In this document: piece after piece, positions 46,175-60,154 of the stretch
How positions within the stretch are numbered: the first letter of the stretch is position 1
How the letters are laid out: the number at the start of each line of letters is the position of its first letter
Source: Aselliscus stoliczkanus
Lineage: Eukaryota; Chordata; Mammalia; Chiroptera; Hipposideridae
Length of the DNA: 64,000 nt
NCBI GenBank assembly: GCA_033961575.1
Contig: CM066737.1
Coordinates: forward strand, 85,990,271 to 86,054,270
Reading direction: 5' to 3'
Program-made: the position numbers and the translations under genes
The notes under the pieces: model-generated
The model's input: only the letters and a program-made list of their open reading frames with translations
What the model was told of the DNA's origin: nothing
Databases searched by the model: none

Positions 46175-47185
46175 CCTTAATAAGATGACCTGTTCATCTT
46201 TCACAGTCTTAAAATGTTTTGCCATAGAACTGAAACTGTATGAATGGATTTTGCAATTATAATAAGAAAGGGCTCTCTGTGAGGTGAAAATAAGAAAAAC
46301 TGTTCACCTTGATATCACATTATAAAATGTTATGGTAGGGTAAATTATTATAATTTTCTATTATTTTATGGTTTTGACATCCAGCAGACATAGAATCCGA
46401 AACACAAAGCAGATCACCAACATATACGGAGAAGAGTCCATGTTGATGCTAATTACACTTTGGTAATCCCCTTACTCAGTTGATAAACCTTATTACTCCA
46501 GTGATCTCTACTTTTCTCCTTCCATTCGTGGTCAGGTTCACACTTCTCAGAGGTCACATCACCAACCTCCAAAGTCTCAGTGACTCTTTCCACCCCTCCA
46601 TTTTTCACTCTTTTTGAACTTGTTCCTCACTCTATTCTCTCTCCTCTCTTAATCTTTCAGCACAGTCCCAGAAACACATTCCTCCCGCCCTGTCCGAACT
46701 CCAATATGGACAGTTTCAAAGATCTCATTACCTATATCATGGATTTCCTGGCCCCCTTCACTTGGCTTGCCAGTTTCCTTCAAGTACTATAGACTTCTGT
46801 TTTCTCTGGTAGGAAGCCAAAGGTTTAGGTGCATTCTAAGAGAAAGACTTAGCTTGTATTCCATTATAAGTTTATCCTTTCCTACTTCATTGGCTAACAA
46901 GGACCCTTGGGACTAACCATTCCCATTCTTTCTATGATCTTTAGAACCAGAAAAGCAAACTTTGGAGGAATATAGCAAAAAGAGGTACCATTTTCTAGTA
47001 CTTTATTAGAGGCCTCTAGAGGAGTGAAAGGGATTAAAAAGCTTTTCTCAAAACATGAGATTCAGATTGGTAACCACAGGGTAATCATACTCTGTTAATG
47101 ATTGCAGAAAGTTGGATTAGAAAATCAATCCTAATTCATTTGTTATAATTTTTATTTGTCACTAAGCATTATATTTATTGGTTAA
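46175..47185. other. Stretch without recognised features
   Basis: The 46500-46790 part is pyrimidine-rich with a 70-codon frame at 46580-46792 (no homology known). No RNA gene or named repeat. Confidence 0.4.
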
Positions 47186-47199
47186 ATATGCTCAGTCCA

Positions 47200-47651
47200 G
47201 GGCCGGCCGAGTGGTGCATTGGTTAAGAGCTGGTTTTGGGATGCCAGCAGCCCCAGTTCGGATCCCACATATGAGGGGCAGTGACACTGCCCTCCACAGC
47301 TAACAACAGCTCCACCTGGAACTGGGCTGTACAAGCCCCGGTGACGGTGTGGGCTGCAGCCCCTGCTGCAGTGGGCTGCCATAGGCTACAGTGAGTGGCC
47401 AGCAGCCAGCGTGAGCAGCTGGCAGCCAGCCTGAGCTGCCGATGGCCACAGTGAGCGACATCCAGAGGCCGGCGACTGATCTGCCTCATCCGGGAAGAGT
47501 GCAATGATGATACCAACATGGGCCAGTGAAGCAACGTCCTCCACAACTAGACTGAAGAACAAAACGACAGCAACTTGTCTGTTCCCCTTCCCCGATTCCT
47601 CAACGCTGTTCCCCTACCCCAAATCCCCAATAAAATCTTTTTAAAAAAAAG
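47200..47651 (+). mobile_element. Long composite tRNA-derived SINE, copy 7
   Basis: Sense orientation and clean: head GGGCCGGCCGAGTGGTGCAT, A-tail preceded by CCCCAATAAAATCTTTTTAA. Perfect duplication ATATGCTCAGTCCA at 47186-47199 and 47652-47665. The best copy here for reading the full structure. Confidence 0.93.
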
Positions 47652-47692
47652 ATATGCTCAGTCCACTAGCCATTTAAAATAATCCAGTTCTA

Positions 47693-47806
47693 GGACTGTC
47701 CCAGTGGAGTGGTGGTTAAGTGCTGGCTTGGGAAGCCAGCGGCCCCGGTTCGGGTCCCACATATGAGGGCCAGTGACACTGCCCTCAAAAAAAAATGTCC
47801 ATTAAT
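47693..47806 (+). mobile_element. Short tRNA-derived SINE, copy 5
   Basis: Sense, about 100 bp plus A-tail, 41 bp downstream of long copy 7. Duplication ATAATCCAGTTCTA against ATAATCCATTTCTA. Body CGGCCCCGGTTCGGGTCCCA is closer to a tRNA T-loop than in the long copies. Confidence 0.88.
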
Positions 47807-48044
47807 ATAATCCATTTCTATTTACATTTAATCTTTCTCTTTCTATTTCATATCTCCAGTGAATTTCTTCAAAAGATTCCAGCAGCTGACTTCTGCCCAA
47901 TCAGAGCCAAGATTCACCTTTTTGAACCTGTGCATTGCATTAATACAAAGCAGAAGACTATGTTCAAATTAACTGCCCTTTTTAAAATAATTCTAGAAAT
48001 CTCTTCAACTTTTCAGACCATGAGCCATATCAGTTTGTATTATT

Positions 48045-48083
48045 GAGGTTTAATTGATTAAACCTCAGTCCGTTAGGACTGAG
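48045..48083. other. Two adjoining perfect hairpins
   Basis: GAGGTTTAA-TTGA-TTAAACCTC (9-bp stem, 4-nt loop) is followed by CTCAGTCC-GTTA-GGACTGAG (8-bp stem, 4-nt loop); the two share the CTC at 48064-48066. It lies in otherwise unassigned sequence. Confidence 0.8.
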
Positions 48084-48194
48084 ATTTCTGTTAAACCAGG
48101 CTTGTAGGATCTCTTCCCTACTGACTTCTTGCAGCAAACTTATCATCACTCATCGAGCTTGTAAACTTCACATTTATTCATTACCATATAGACT

Positions 48195-48440
48195 AATGGT
48201 TAAGTGCACAGGTCCTCAAGTTCTATTGTATATGTTTAAATTTAAGTTCAGCCACTTACTAAGATGTTTGGGAATTCATGTCTCTGTCTCAGTTCACTGT
48301 GGTCATCTGTGAAATGGGGTAAAAATAGCACTACTTCTGGTGTTGTGAGGAGGAAAAGAGGTAATTCATGTACATGTCTTAATCTCACGCCTAATACACA
48401 GTGAGTTCTCAATAAGAGCAAGCTGTTTTTATTAGTGGAT
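48195..48440 (+). repeat. MIR SINE
   Basis: AATGGTTAAGTGCACAGGTC, TCAGCCACTTACTAAGATGT, CATCTGTGAAATGGGGTAAA and GTTGTGAGGAGGAAAAGAGG are the MIR consensus in order, ending with CAGTGAGTTCTCAATAAGAG. Confidence 0.85.
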
Positions 48441-48584
48441 GCAGGTAGTGAGACTCTAAAAGCTTTCTTATATAAAGAGTTGTCATTAAAGCTGTTCTAG
48501 TTTTTTTTTTTTTTAGATTACCTTTACCTGTAAATTTTTTACAGATTCAAATTACAGTATAAATAGCATTTTCTAGTTTTGAAA

Positions 48585-50045
<1,461 letters not shown>

Positions 50046-51759
50046 AGGATGACTTTTTCTGGGGGGGGGAGGATAATAAATGCTTGTTGGGGACATGCAG
50101 TACCTCTTGCAAGTAGCCCCCAAGCCTGTCGCTAGTGGCAGCCGGCCTTAGTTCACAGCATAACCACTCCCAGGGACCTCCAAGTCCAGCACAGGCAGCT
50201 ACCAACTGGACATCATTTTGTAGTGCTTAACAGGTGGCCCCAGGCTGGGCACAGGCAGCAGCTGACCTGGGTCTGCACCAGAGCCCCTTCCGAGAGGCCC
50301 CAGAACCAAGACTCCTGGTGGCTGGCTTCAGACCACATCAGAGTACCACCCAATTAGCCCCTAAAACAACACACCCAAAGGGTGGTCTTGGCAGGTACCA
50401 GAGCCCCTCTAAAGCAAATCCTGCTCAGGGGTCAGCATCCACACAACAGCATGTCCACTGTAGTCACAGTCTTCACAGCCAGTCTGCAGAGGGCAAATCT
50501 CACCCACTAACATTCCAACAGCAATCAAGGTTCAAGTACAACAGGAGGACACACACAACCCACAGAAGAGACAAACCTGGAGCACCCAGCTCAGGTGACC
50601 AGAGAGACTATGCCACTGGGCCCAACAAAACACCTAACACATAAGACCACACTGCCAACACTGGGAGACCTAGCAGATCTACCTAATGGATAGAAGAAAA
50701 TCCAGGAAGGCAGCCAACATGGGGAAACAATGAAACATGTCCCAAATGAAAGAACAGAACAAAACTCCAGAAAAAGAACTAAACAAAATGGAGGCAAGCA
50801 ATCTAGCAGATACAGTGTTCAAAACACTGGTTATAAGGATGCTCAATGACCTTAGGGGAAGAATAGATTAACTCAGTGAGAAGTTACACAAAGAGAGAAA
50901 TCATGAAAAAGAACCAGTCAAAAATGAAGAATACAGTAACTGCAATGAAGAATACATTAAATGAAATCAACAGCACTGGATGAAATAGAGGATCAAATCA
51001 GCAATTTGGAAGACAAGGTAGCTTAAAACACCCAATCAGAACAAAAGAAAAGGATTCCAAAAAATAAGGATTGTTAAAGGGACTTCTGGGACAACATCAA
51101 GCATAACAACATTCACATAATAGTGGTGGTGGAAGGAGAAGGTAGAGCCAAGGATTAAAAATCTGTTTAAAGAAATAACGATGGAAAACTTCCCTAACTT
51201 GGTAAAGGAAACAGACGTACAAGCACAGAAAGTCCCAAAGCAGATGAATCTGAACAGGCCACACCAGAAACATCATAATTAAAATGCCAAAGGTTAAAAA
51301 CAAAGAGAGAAACTTAAAACCAGCAAAAGAAAGTCAGTTGGTTACCTACAAGGTAGAAGGATTCAAAACTAATACTCAGGAATCTATTGCAGTTTTATAC
51401 ACCAATAATGAAATATCAGAAAGACAAATGAAGAAAACACCCCATTTATAATTGCATAAAAAAATACCCAGCAATAAATTTAACCAGGAAGGTAAAGACC
51501 TATGCTTGGAAAATTATAAGAAATTGAAGAAAGACAGTGAGGAGAATACAAATAAAAGGGAACATATTCTGTGCTCATGAATATGAAGAATTTATGTTAA
51601 AATGTCCACACTACCCAAAGCATGTAGGTTCAATGCAATCCATACCAAAATACCAATGGTATTTTTCATAGACCTAGAACACATCATTCTAAAATTTATA
51701 TGGAACCACGAAACACTCGAACCAAGCAATCTTGAGAAAGGAGAAGGTCGGAGATATAT

Positions 51760-52532
51760 GAGGTTGGACAATTAAGTTCGCACACTCATCCTAGAAAAAA
51801 TGCTACAAACCTCATTGCTGAATATCACTACAGTCACCTTCAAAGTACTCCCCTTGGGATGTGGAATATGATGTGGGGATGGAGTCAATGGAATTATCAT
51901 AGATATGTATGATATCAGGGTGGGGGGCAAGGGAGGGGGCAGGGGGTAGTCACTTTGTACGGGTTGAAAAAGATAACTATTGCTTAATTTTGTACATCTG
52001 TAACTATTAATAATAATAAAAAAATAAATTAAAACAAAAGTACTCCCCTTGGGAACCTATGCACCAAAGCCAGCACCTAGTCCACACTTCAAAGCAATTT
52101 TGAAACTCTTTTTCTGGAATGGCCATCAGAGCTGTCATCATATTACCCTTGATGTCCTGAATGTCGTCAAAATGTCTTCCTTTCAATATTTCCTTTATCT
52201 TTGGGTAAAGAAAGAAGTCATTGTGGGCCAGTTCAGGCGAGTAGGGAGGGTGTTCCAATACAGTGATTTGTTTACTGGCTAAAAACTCCCTCACAGACAG
52301 TGCCATGTGAGCTGGTCCATTGTTTTGATGCAAGAGCCATGAGTTGTTGGTGACAAGTTCAAGTTGTCTAATTTTTTCACGCAGTCTTTTCAGCACTTCC
52401 AAATAATAAACTCGGTTAACTGTTTGTCCAGTTGGTACAAATTCATAATGAATAATCCCTCTGATATCCAAAAAAGGTTAGCAACTTCATTGCAACAAGT
52501 TCACAAACTTAATTGTAAAACCTCATACATCA
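51760..52532 (-). mobile_element. Mariner element with transposase remnant, second family
   Basis: Ends pair as inverted repeats: left TGAGGTTGGACAATTAAGTT, right (reversed) TGAGGTTTTACAATTAAGTT, both next to TA. The minus strand holds the transposase C-terminal half: EFVPTGQTVNRVYYLEVLKR, then HQNNGPAHMALSVREFL and PPYSPELAHNDFFLYPKIKE, the mariner catalytic D-D region with the PDLA-type motif altered to PELA. The frame is open for about 150 codons. Only ~580 bp are mariner, so the 5' part is lost. Inserted in the type II L1. Confidence 0.88.
51856..52040 (+). mobile_element. 5'-truncated L1 tail inside the mariner
   Basis: Sense L1 3' end: GGATGGAGTCAATGGAATTA, G-rich tract, TAGTCACTTTGTACGGGTTG and an AATAATAATAAAAAAATAAA tail. 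The duplication AAGTACTCCCCTTGGGA is perfect (51842-51858 and 52037-52055 regions). It is the youngest layer of a three-deep nest. Confidence 0.88.
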
Positions 52533-54009
52533 CACTACCTAATGTGAAGTTACACTAACAAGGTTCTAGTAATCAAAACAGCATGGTACCAGCATAAAAG
52601 CAGACACATAGATCAATTGAACAGAACAGAAAACCCAGAAATGAACCCATGCCTTTATGGTCAGTTTATCTATGACAAAAGGAGTAAGAGTATCCAGTGG
52701 GGTAAAGACAACATCATCAATAAATGATGCTGGAAAAATTGGACAGATACATAAAAAAAAATGAACCTAGATCACCTTCTTACACCATATAAAAAATAAA
52801 CTAAAAATGGATTAAAGTCTTAAATGTAACATCCCAAACCATAAAACTCCTGGAGAAAAACACAGGCAGTAATCTCTTTGACATTGCTCTTAGTAATATT
52901 TTTTTGGAGATGTCTCCTTGGGAAAGGGCAACAAAAGAAACAATAAACATTTGGGACTACATAAAACTAAAATGTTTTTGCACAGCAAAGGAGACCTTCA
53001 ACAAAACGAACTGAAAACCGACTGAATGGAAGATATTTTCCAATGATACATCCAATAGGATGTTAGTATTGAAAATATATAAAGAATTCATACAACTTAG
53101 AACAAACAAAAATTTGTTTAGGAAATGGGCAGAAGGCCTGAATAGACATTTCTCTAAAGAGGACCTGTAGATGGCCAATACACACATGAAAATATGCTGA
53201 AGGTCACTAATGGTCAGAGAAATGCAAGTTAAAGCCACACTGACATCTGAACTACACCCATCAGAATAGCTATCATCAATCAATCAACAAACAACAGGTG
53301 TTGCCGAGAATGTGGCAAAAAAGGGAACACTCATGCGCTGTTGGTGGGATTGCAAACTGGTGCAGCCTCTATGCAAAATAGTCTGCAGGTTCCTTAAGAA
53401 ATTAAAAATAGAACTACCATATGATCCAGGAATCCCACATTTGTGTTTTTATCCAAAAAACACAAAATACAAATAGGAAAAGATATATGCATCCCTATGT
53501 TCATGGGAGCACTATTTACAATAGCCAAGATATGGAAGCAACTTACATGTCCATCAGTAGATGAATGGATAAAGAGGTGCTACATATATATAATGGAATA
53601 GTACTCAGCCATAAAAAGGAATGAAATGCTACCATTTGTGACAACATGGATGGACCTAGAGGCTTTTATGCCAAGTGCAATAAGTCAGACAGAGAAAGGC
53701 AAATACCACATGCTTACACTTATATGTGGAACCTAAAAAAATATATAAACAAACAAAGAGGAACATGCTCATAGAAACAGGAAAATCTGATGGTTGCCAG
53801 ATAGGAGGGGGTTGGCAAGACTGGATGGAAAAGATGAAGGGATCAATAAGTACAAATTGGCAGTTACAAAAGAGTCATGGGGATGTAAAGTACAGCATAG
53901 GAAAATGTTGTAATAACTCTGTATGGTATTACCCGGTAACTAGACATAACAGATCACTTCAATAGTTATATCAATATCGGACCACAATGTTATACACCTG
54001 AAAATACAC

Positions 54010-54288
54010 ATGCACACACAACACACATGAAATTAAACATACATGAGGGGATGTTTTGTACCTGCAACGTGTATGCCAGACATTGGTGACTTTGGTAAGT
54101 CAGTCACTGTTCAAAGGAAATCCAGCCTAAGGCTCGTTTCCCATTATCAGTGTTGCCTGGTGTTAGCTTCTCAAAGAGATACTCTACCGCTCAGACTTCC
54201 AAAACACCATCTTGCTACCCAGACTGAACTACTAGTATCTGCATAATTTCATGGACATAAACATTTCAGGTGAAGCTGAGGTCACCCG
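54010..54288 (+). repeat. Duplicated unit, copy A left half
   Basis: GGATGTTTTGTACCTGCAAC (54048) through TTTCAGGTGAAGCTGAGG matches 61190-61425 with modest divergence. Its continuation is at 60240-60445, beyond the L1 inserted here. The unit has no recognised gene or repeat identity. Confidence 0.88.
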
Positions 54289-57200
54289 GTATTTTTTTTA
54301 TTAGTTACAGATGCACAAAACAATGCAATAATTATCCTTTTCACCCCTTACAAAGTGACTACCCCCTCCCGCCTCCACTGCCCCCCCCAAGATGTCATAC
54401 TTATCTATTACAATTCCGTTGACTCCATCTCCACACTACACTTCACATCCCATGACTATCTTTGTGTTAAATTATAGTTAACATCTAATATTATTCAGCG
54501 GCAGCTTCAGATGTACAGTGCAGTGGTCAGGCCACTACACCGTCCATGAAGTGGTCTCCCTGACAAGACATGAGTCCTGGTCCCCTAAAAAATACTTACA
54601 ACATTATTGATTATATTCCCTAAACTGTCTCTTCTATCCTTGCAGTAATATTGTAGTTACAAGTTTATATTGCCTCATCCCTTCCCCTTCTCCCTCATGC
54701 CCACCCCCATCCCATCTAGCCCTCATCAGTTTTTCCTTTGTGTCTCTAAGACTATTTCTGTTTACATTGTTCATTTATTCAGTTCTTTAGATTTCACACA
54801 TAAGTGATATTATATGGTATTTGTCTTTCTCTGACTAACTTATTTCACTTAGCATAATGTTCTCTAGGTCCATCCATATCATTGCAAATGGTACGATTTC
54901 TTTCTTCTTTATAGCTGTGTAATACTCCATTGTGTAAATGTACCACAGTTTCTTAATCTAGTCATCTACTGATGGGCATTTCAATTGTTTCCGAGTCTTA
55001 GCTATTGTAAATAGAGCTGCAATGAACATAGGGGTGTATATATTTTTTTGAATCAATGTCTTGGGTTTTTCAGGATATATACCTAGTAGTAGAATTACTA
55101 GGTCAGAAGGTATTTCCATTTCCAGTTTTCTGAGATCCCTCCATACTGACTTCCATAGTGGCTGCACCAATCTGCAATCCCACCAACAGTGCAGCAGGGT
55201 CCCCTTTTCCCCACAGCCCTGCCAGCACTTGTTTATTGATTTATTGATGATAGCCATTCTGACTGGAGTGAGGTGGTATCTCATTGTGGTTTTTATTTGC
55301 ATTTCCCTAATGACCAGTGAGGTTGAACATTTTTTTCATATGCCTGTTGGCCATCTGTATGTCTTTCATAGAGAAATACCTCTTCATATGCTCTGCCCTT
55401 TTTTAAATTGGGTTGTTTGTTTTTTTGATGTTGAGTTGCATGAGTGTTTTATAAATGTTGAATATAAACCCCTTATCAGATATAGCGTTGACAAATATAT
55501 TCTCCCATTCAGTAGGCTTCCTTTTTGTTTTATTGATGGTTTCCTTTGTTGTGAAAAAAACTTTTAAGTTTGATATAATCCTACATGTTTATTTTTTCTT
55601 TTACTTCCCTTGCCCATGAGGATGTATCAGTAAAAATATTGCTCAGGGTAATGTCTGCAAATTTACTCCCTATATTTTCTTCTAGGAGTTTTATGGTTTC
55701 AGGTCTTACATTTAAGTCTTTAATCCATTTTGAATTTGTTCTTGTATATGGCATAAGGAGGTGGTCCAGTTTCATTTTTTTGCATGTGTCAGTCCAATTT
55801 TCCCAGCACAATTTATTAAATAGACTATTTTTACTCCAGTGTAAATTCTTCCTTCCATTGTCATAGATTAACTGTCCGTATATGCATGGATTTATTTCTG
55901 GGCTCTCTATTCTGTTCTACTGATCTATGTGCCTGTTTTTATGCCAGCACCATACTGTTTTGATTACTGTAGCTTTGTAGTATGTTTTGATGTCTGGTAG
56001 TGTGATACCCTGACTTTGTTCTTATTTCTGAGGATTGCCGAGGCTATTCAGGGTCTTTTATGGTTCCATATAAATTTTAGGATTATATTTTCTATTTGTG
56101 TGAAAAATGCCCTTGGTAGTTTGATAGGAATTGCTTTGAATCTACATATTGATTTAGGCAGTATGGACATTTTAACTATATTCTTCCTATCCATGAGCAT
56201 GGTAGGTGTTTCCATTTATTTGTATCTTCTCTGATTTCTTTCTTCAGTGTCTTATAATTTTCTGAATACAGATCTTTTACTTCTTTGGTTAAATTTATTC
56301 CTAGGTATTTTATAGTTCTTGAAGCAATTGTAAATGGGACTGTTTTGTTAATTTCTCCTTCCGATAGTTTATTATTGGTGTATGCAAATACAATTGATTT
56401 CTGAATATTTCTTTTGCATTCTGTTACCTTACTGAATTTGTCTATCAGTTCCAATAGATTTTTGATGGAGTCTTTGGTGTTCTCTATGTATAGTATCATG
56501 TCATCTGCATATAATGACAATTTTTCTTCTTCCTTGCCAATTTGGATGCCTTTTATTTATTTTTCTTGTCTGATTGCTGTGGCTAGAACTTCCAGAAGTA
56601 TGGTGAATAAAAGTGGAGAAAGTGGACAGCCTTGTCTTGTTCATGATCTTAAGGGAAACGGTTTTAGCATTTCCCCATTGAGTATGATGTTAGCTGTAGG
56701 TTTATCATATATGGCCTTTAGTATTTTGAGATATGATCCCTCTATTCCCACTTTGCTAAGGGTTTTTAACGTATATTGGCGGCTGAATTTTGTCAAATGC
56801 TTTTTCTGCATCTATTGATATGATCTTGTGATTTTTATTCTTCATTTTGTTGATGTGGTGTATCACATTAATTGATTTACAGTTGTTGAACCAGTCTTGT
56901 GTACTAGGGATGAAACCCACTTGATTATGATGTATGATCTTCTTAATATATTGCTGAATTCTGTTTGCTAATATTTTATTGAGAATTTTTGCATCTATAT
57001 TCATCAGGGAGATTGGCCTGTAGTTTTCCTTTTTTGTGCTGTCTTTATCTGGTTTTGGAATCAGGGTGATACTGGCTTCATAGAAAGAATTTGGGAGCAT
57101 TCCCTCCTTCTGGATGTTTTGGAATAATTTGAGAAGAATAGGTGATAGCTCTTTGTTGAATGTTTGGTAAAATTCACTTGTGAAGCCGTCTGGTCCAGGG

Positions 57201-57448
57201 CTTTTGTCTTTTGGGAGTTTGTTGATTACTGATTCAATTTCCTTGGTAGTAATCAGTGTATTTAGATTTTCTCTTTCTTCTTGAGTTAGCTTTGGAAGGT
57301 TGTATGCTTCTAGAAAATTATCTATGTCTTCCAGATTGTCAAATTTTTGGCATATAGTTGCTCATAGTAATTTCTTAAAAAATTCTTTGTATTTCTGTGG
57401 TGTCTGTAGTCATTTCACCTCTTTCATTCCTGATTTTACTAATTTGAA

Positions 57449-57449
57449 T

Positions 57450-57482
<33 letters not shown>
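57449..57482 (+). repeat. (CT)n microsatellite within L1 ORF2
   Basis: About 16 CT units at 57450-57481, expanded within the decayed L1 where the normal coding sequence has none. Confidence 0.9.
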
Positions 57483-57486
<4 letters not shown>

Positions 57487-58581
57487 GATGAGCTTGGCTA
57501 GAGGTTTGACAATTTTGTTTATCTTTTCAAAAAACCAGCTCTTGGTTTCATTGATCTTTTGTATTGTTTTTCTGTTCTCTTTGTTTATTTCCACTCTGGT
57601 CTTTATTATCTCCTTCCTTGTACTCCCTTTGGGCTTCTTTTGGTGCTCTTTTTCCAGTTCCCTGAGGTGTAAGGATAATCTGTTGATTTGAGATTTTTCT
57701 TCCTTCTTTAGGCCTGCACTGCTATGAACTTCCCTCTTAGGACTGCTTTCGCTGCATCCCAGAGATTTTGGGTTGTTGTGTTTTCATTTTTGTTTATCTC
57801 GAGGTATCTTTTGATTTCCTCCTTGATTTTATTTGTGACCCACTCGCTATTTATTAGCATGTTGTTTAGCCTCCATGTATTTGTCAGCTTTCTGGGGTTC
57901 TTCTTATAATTGATTTCTAGTTTCATAGCATTGTGGTCAGAGAAGATGCTTGAAATGATTTCAATGTTCTTAAATTTATTGAGACTTGTTGTGTAGCCTA
58001 ACATGTGGTCTATCTTGGAAAATGTTCCATGTGCACTTGAGAAGAATGTATATTCTGTAGCTTTGGGGTGAAATGCTCTGAAAATATCAGTTAAATCCAG
58101 CTGGGCTAATGTGTCATTTAAGGTTGCTCTTTCCGCCTTGATTTTCTGTCTGGAGGATCTGTCCATTGGTGACAGCAAGGTATTGAAGTCCCCTACTATG
58201 ATAGTGTTACTGTTGCTTTCCATCTTTATGTCTGTCAATATCTGTTTTATATATTTAGGAGCTCCTATGTTAGGTGCACAGATATTTACTAGGGTTATGT
58301 CCTCTTGTTGGATTGATCCCCTTATTATGAAGTGTTCTTCTTTGTCCTTTATTATATTCTTCAATTAAAAGTCCATTTTATCTGATATAAGTATCGCTAC
58401 TCCAACTTTTATCTCAGTTCCATTTGCATTAAATATTTTACTCCATCCCTTTACTTTCAGCCTGTATGTGTCTTTTGATTGGAGGTGAGTCTCTTGTATA
58501 CAGCATATGCAGGGGTCTTGCTTTCTTATCCATTCAGCCACCCTATGTCTTTTTATTGGAGCAGTTCATCTATTTACATTT

Positions 58582-58720
58582 TTTTTAACTGAGCCATCCT
58601 GCCACCTGTTGGCAGCTCATCAGCAGCTCATCTCGGGCCGGGCATCGAACTGCTGTTACTCAGAGCTCAGCTCTCACTCTTGAGTGCTCCCTTAACCAAC
58701 TGAGCCACTCAGCCAGCCCA
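58582..58720 (-). mobile_element. tRNA-derived SINE of the second type
   Basis: Antisense: AACTGAGCCATCCTGCCACC, TCGGGCCGGGCATCGAACTG, then AACCAACTGAGCCACTCAGC. Same family as 9528-9679. It interrupts the spacer between ORF1 and ORF2 of the L1. Confidence 0.82.
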
Positions 58721-58809
58721 AATGTGATTATTGATAGGTGCATAGTTATTGTCATTTTGTTATTTGTGTTGCTAGTCTTCCTTAGTTAGGTTGTTATTCT
58801 CTTCTGCTT

Positions 58810-59690
58810 AAAGAAGCTCTTTTAACATTTCCTCCAATGCTGGCTTGGTGGTAATGCTTTCCTTTAGCTTATTCTTTTCTGGGAAGCTCTTTATCTCTCC
58901 TTCAATTTTAAATGATAACCTTGCTGGGTAAAGCAATCTAGGTTGTAGGCCTTTGTTTTTTATCACTTTGAAAACCTCCTGCCACTCCCTTCTGGCCTGC
59001 AAAGTTTCTGTAGAAAAGTCAGTTAATAATCTTATGGGGGTGCCCTTGTAAGTAATTTGCTGCCTTTCCCTTGCTGTGTTTAGGATACTGTCTTTGTCCT
59101 TAACCCTTGCCATTTTCAATATAATGTGCCTTGTTGTGGGCCTGTTTGGGATCATCTTGGTTGGAACTCTCTGCATTTCCAGGGCTTGTATTTCAATGTC
59201 CTTTACCAGGTTAGGGAAGTTTTCAGGCATTATTAATTCAAATATGTTCTCAATCCCTTGCTCCCTCTCTTCTCCTTCTGGTATTCCAATGATAGGCTGG
59301 TTGTTTTGTTTGATGTTGTCGCCCAGCTTTCTTAAACTATTTTCAATGTTTTTCATTTATTTTTCTTTTTGTTGTTCCACTTGGATGATCACTGTTATCT
59401 TGTTTTCTAAGTCACTGATTCAATCTTCTGCTTCATCCAATTTGCTATTAATTCCATGGAGTTTGTTATTTAATACAGTAATTGTGTTCTTAAGTTCTAG
59501 CTGGTTGCTTTTCATGATTTCTCTATCCTTCTTTATATTCTTATAAATTTCCATGAACATTCTAAATATCAGTGTTCGGAACTCTGTCTCTGATAGGTTG
59601 TTTATCTCTATTTCCTCTAGTTCCACTGATTCGGGAGGTTTCTTCTGTTTTTTTTTTTTGGGGGGTGTGTGTGTTTCTTTGTTTCCCCAT
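58810..59690 (-). pseudogene. L1 ORF1, decayed
   Basis: The 182-codon open piece 59356-58808 covers the RRM and C-terminal domain: IIGIPEGEEREQGIENIF, PENFPNLVKDIE, RHIILKMARVKDKDSIL, ARERQQITYKGTPIRLL and RREWQEVFKVIKNKG. The coiled-coil half lies in another frame to 59690, ending at NGKQRN-type sequence before the SINE. It diverges more from the two type I ORF1s than they do from each other. Confidence 0.85.
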
Positions 59691-59701
59691 TCTGGCTTAT
59701 T

Positions 59702-60154
59702 CTTTTTTTTTTTAAAGATTTTATTGGGGAATTGGGGGAGAGGAACAGCGTTGGGGAATCGGGGAAGGGGAACAGACAAGTTGCTGTCTCTTTGTTCTTC
59801 AGTCTAGTTGCGAGGATGTTTCTTCACTGGCGCATGTTGGTATAGTCATTGCGCTCTTCCAGGATGAGGCAGAGTGGTCGCCGGCCTCTGGATGTCACTC
59901 ACTGTGGCTACTGGCAGCTCATGCTGGCTGCCAGCCACCCACACTGGCTGCCAGCCACTCACTGTAGCCCATGGCAGCCAACTGCAGCACGGGCTGCAGT
60001 CTACAACGTCACTGGGCCTCGCAGAGCCTAGCTCCAGGTGGAGCTGTTGTTAGCTGTAGAGGGCAGTGTCACTGGCCCTCATATGTGGGATCCGAACCGG
60101 GGCCGCTGGCATCCCAAAACCGGCTATTAACCAATGCGCCACTTGGCCAGCCCC
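59702..60154 (-). mobile_element. Long composite tRNA-derived SINE, copy 8
   Basis: Antisense, in the remnant 5' end of the L1. Duplication TGGCTTATT at 59693-59701 and 60155-60163. Confidence 0.9.

Larger units (their letters stand above)
50075..54040 (+). mobile_element. Internally deleted L1, type II, copy A
   Basis: Sense L1: 5' UTR-like (50075-50640), ORF1 (about 50690-51350), then a jump at 51350 straight into late ORF2 and on to the ORF2 end and A-rich 3' end near 54030. ORF1 sequence (GAAAGTCAGTTGGTTACCTA) runs into ORF2 sequence (AAGGTAGAAGGATTCAAAAC) without gap. Lost are the ORF1 end, the endonuclease and most of the reverse transcriptase. A mariner at 51760-52532 interrupts it. 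Badly decayed; no frame is functional. Confidence 0.8.
54760..58740 (-). pseudogene. L1 ORF2 (endonuclease and reverse transcriptase), broken
   Basis: All ORF2 parts are present in several frames. Endonuclease: 58364-57708, open for 218 codons, with [18 protein letters not shown] and the catalytic SDHNAM. Reverse transcriptase: [23 protein letters not shown] at about 57050, FDKIQ near 56790, YADD at the 56505 region (catalytic Asp pair), [20 protein letters not shown] near 56230. C-terminal part: [20 protein letters not shown] near 55740, then CWRGCGEKGT-type Cys region as [18 protein letters not shown] near 55200. Frameshifts and stops separate these. It cannot encode active protein. Confidence 0.9.

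Noticed and set aside
55061..55567. 168-codon plus-strand frame
   Set aside because: Antisense of L1 ORF2; no independent support.
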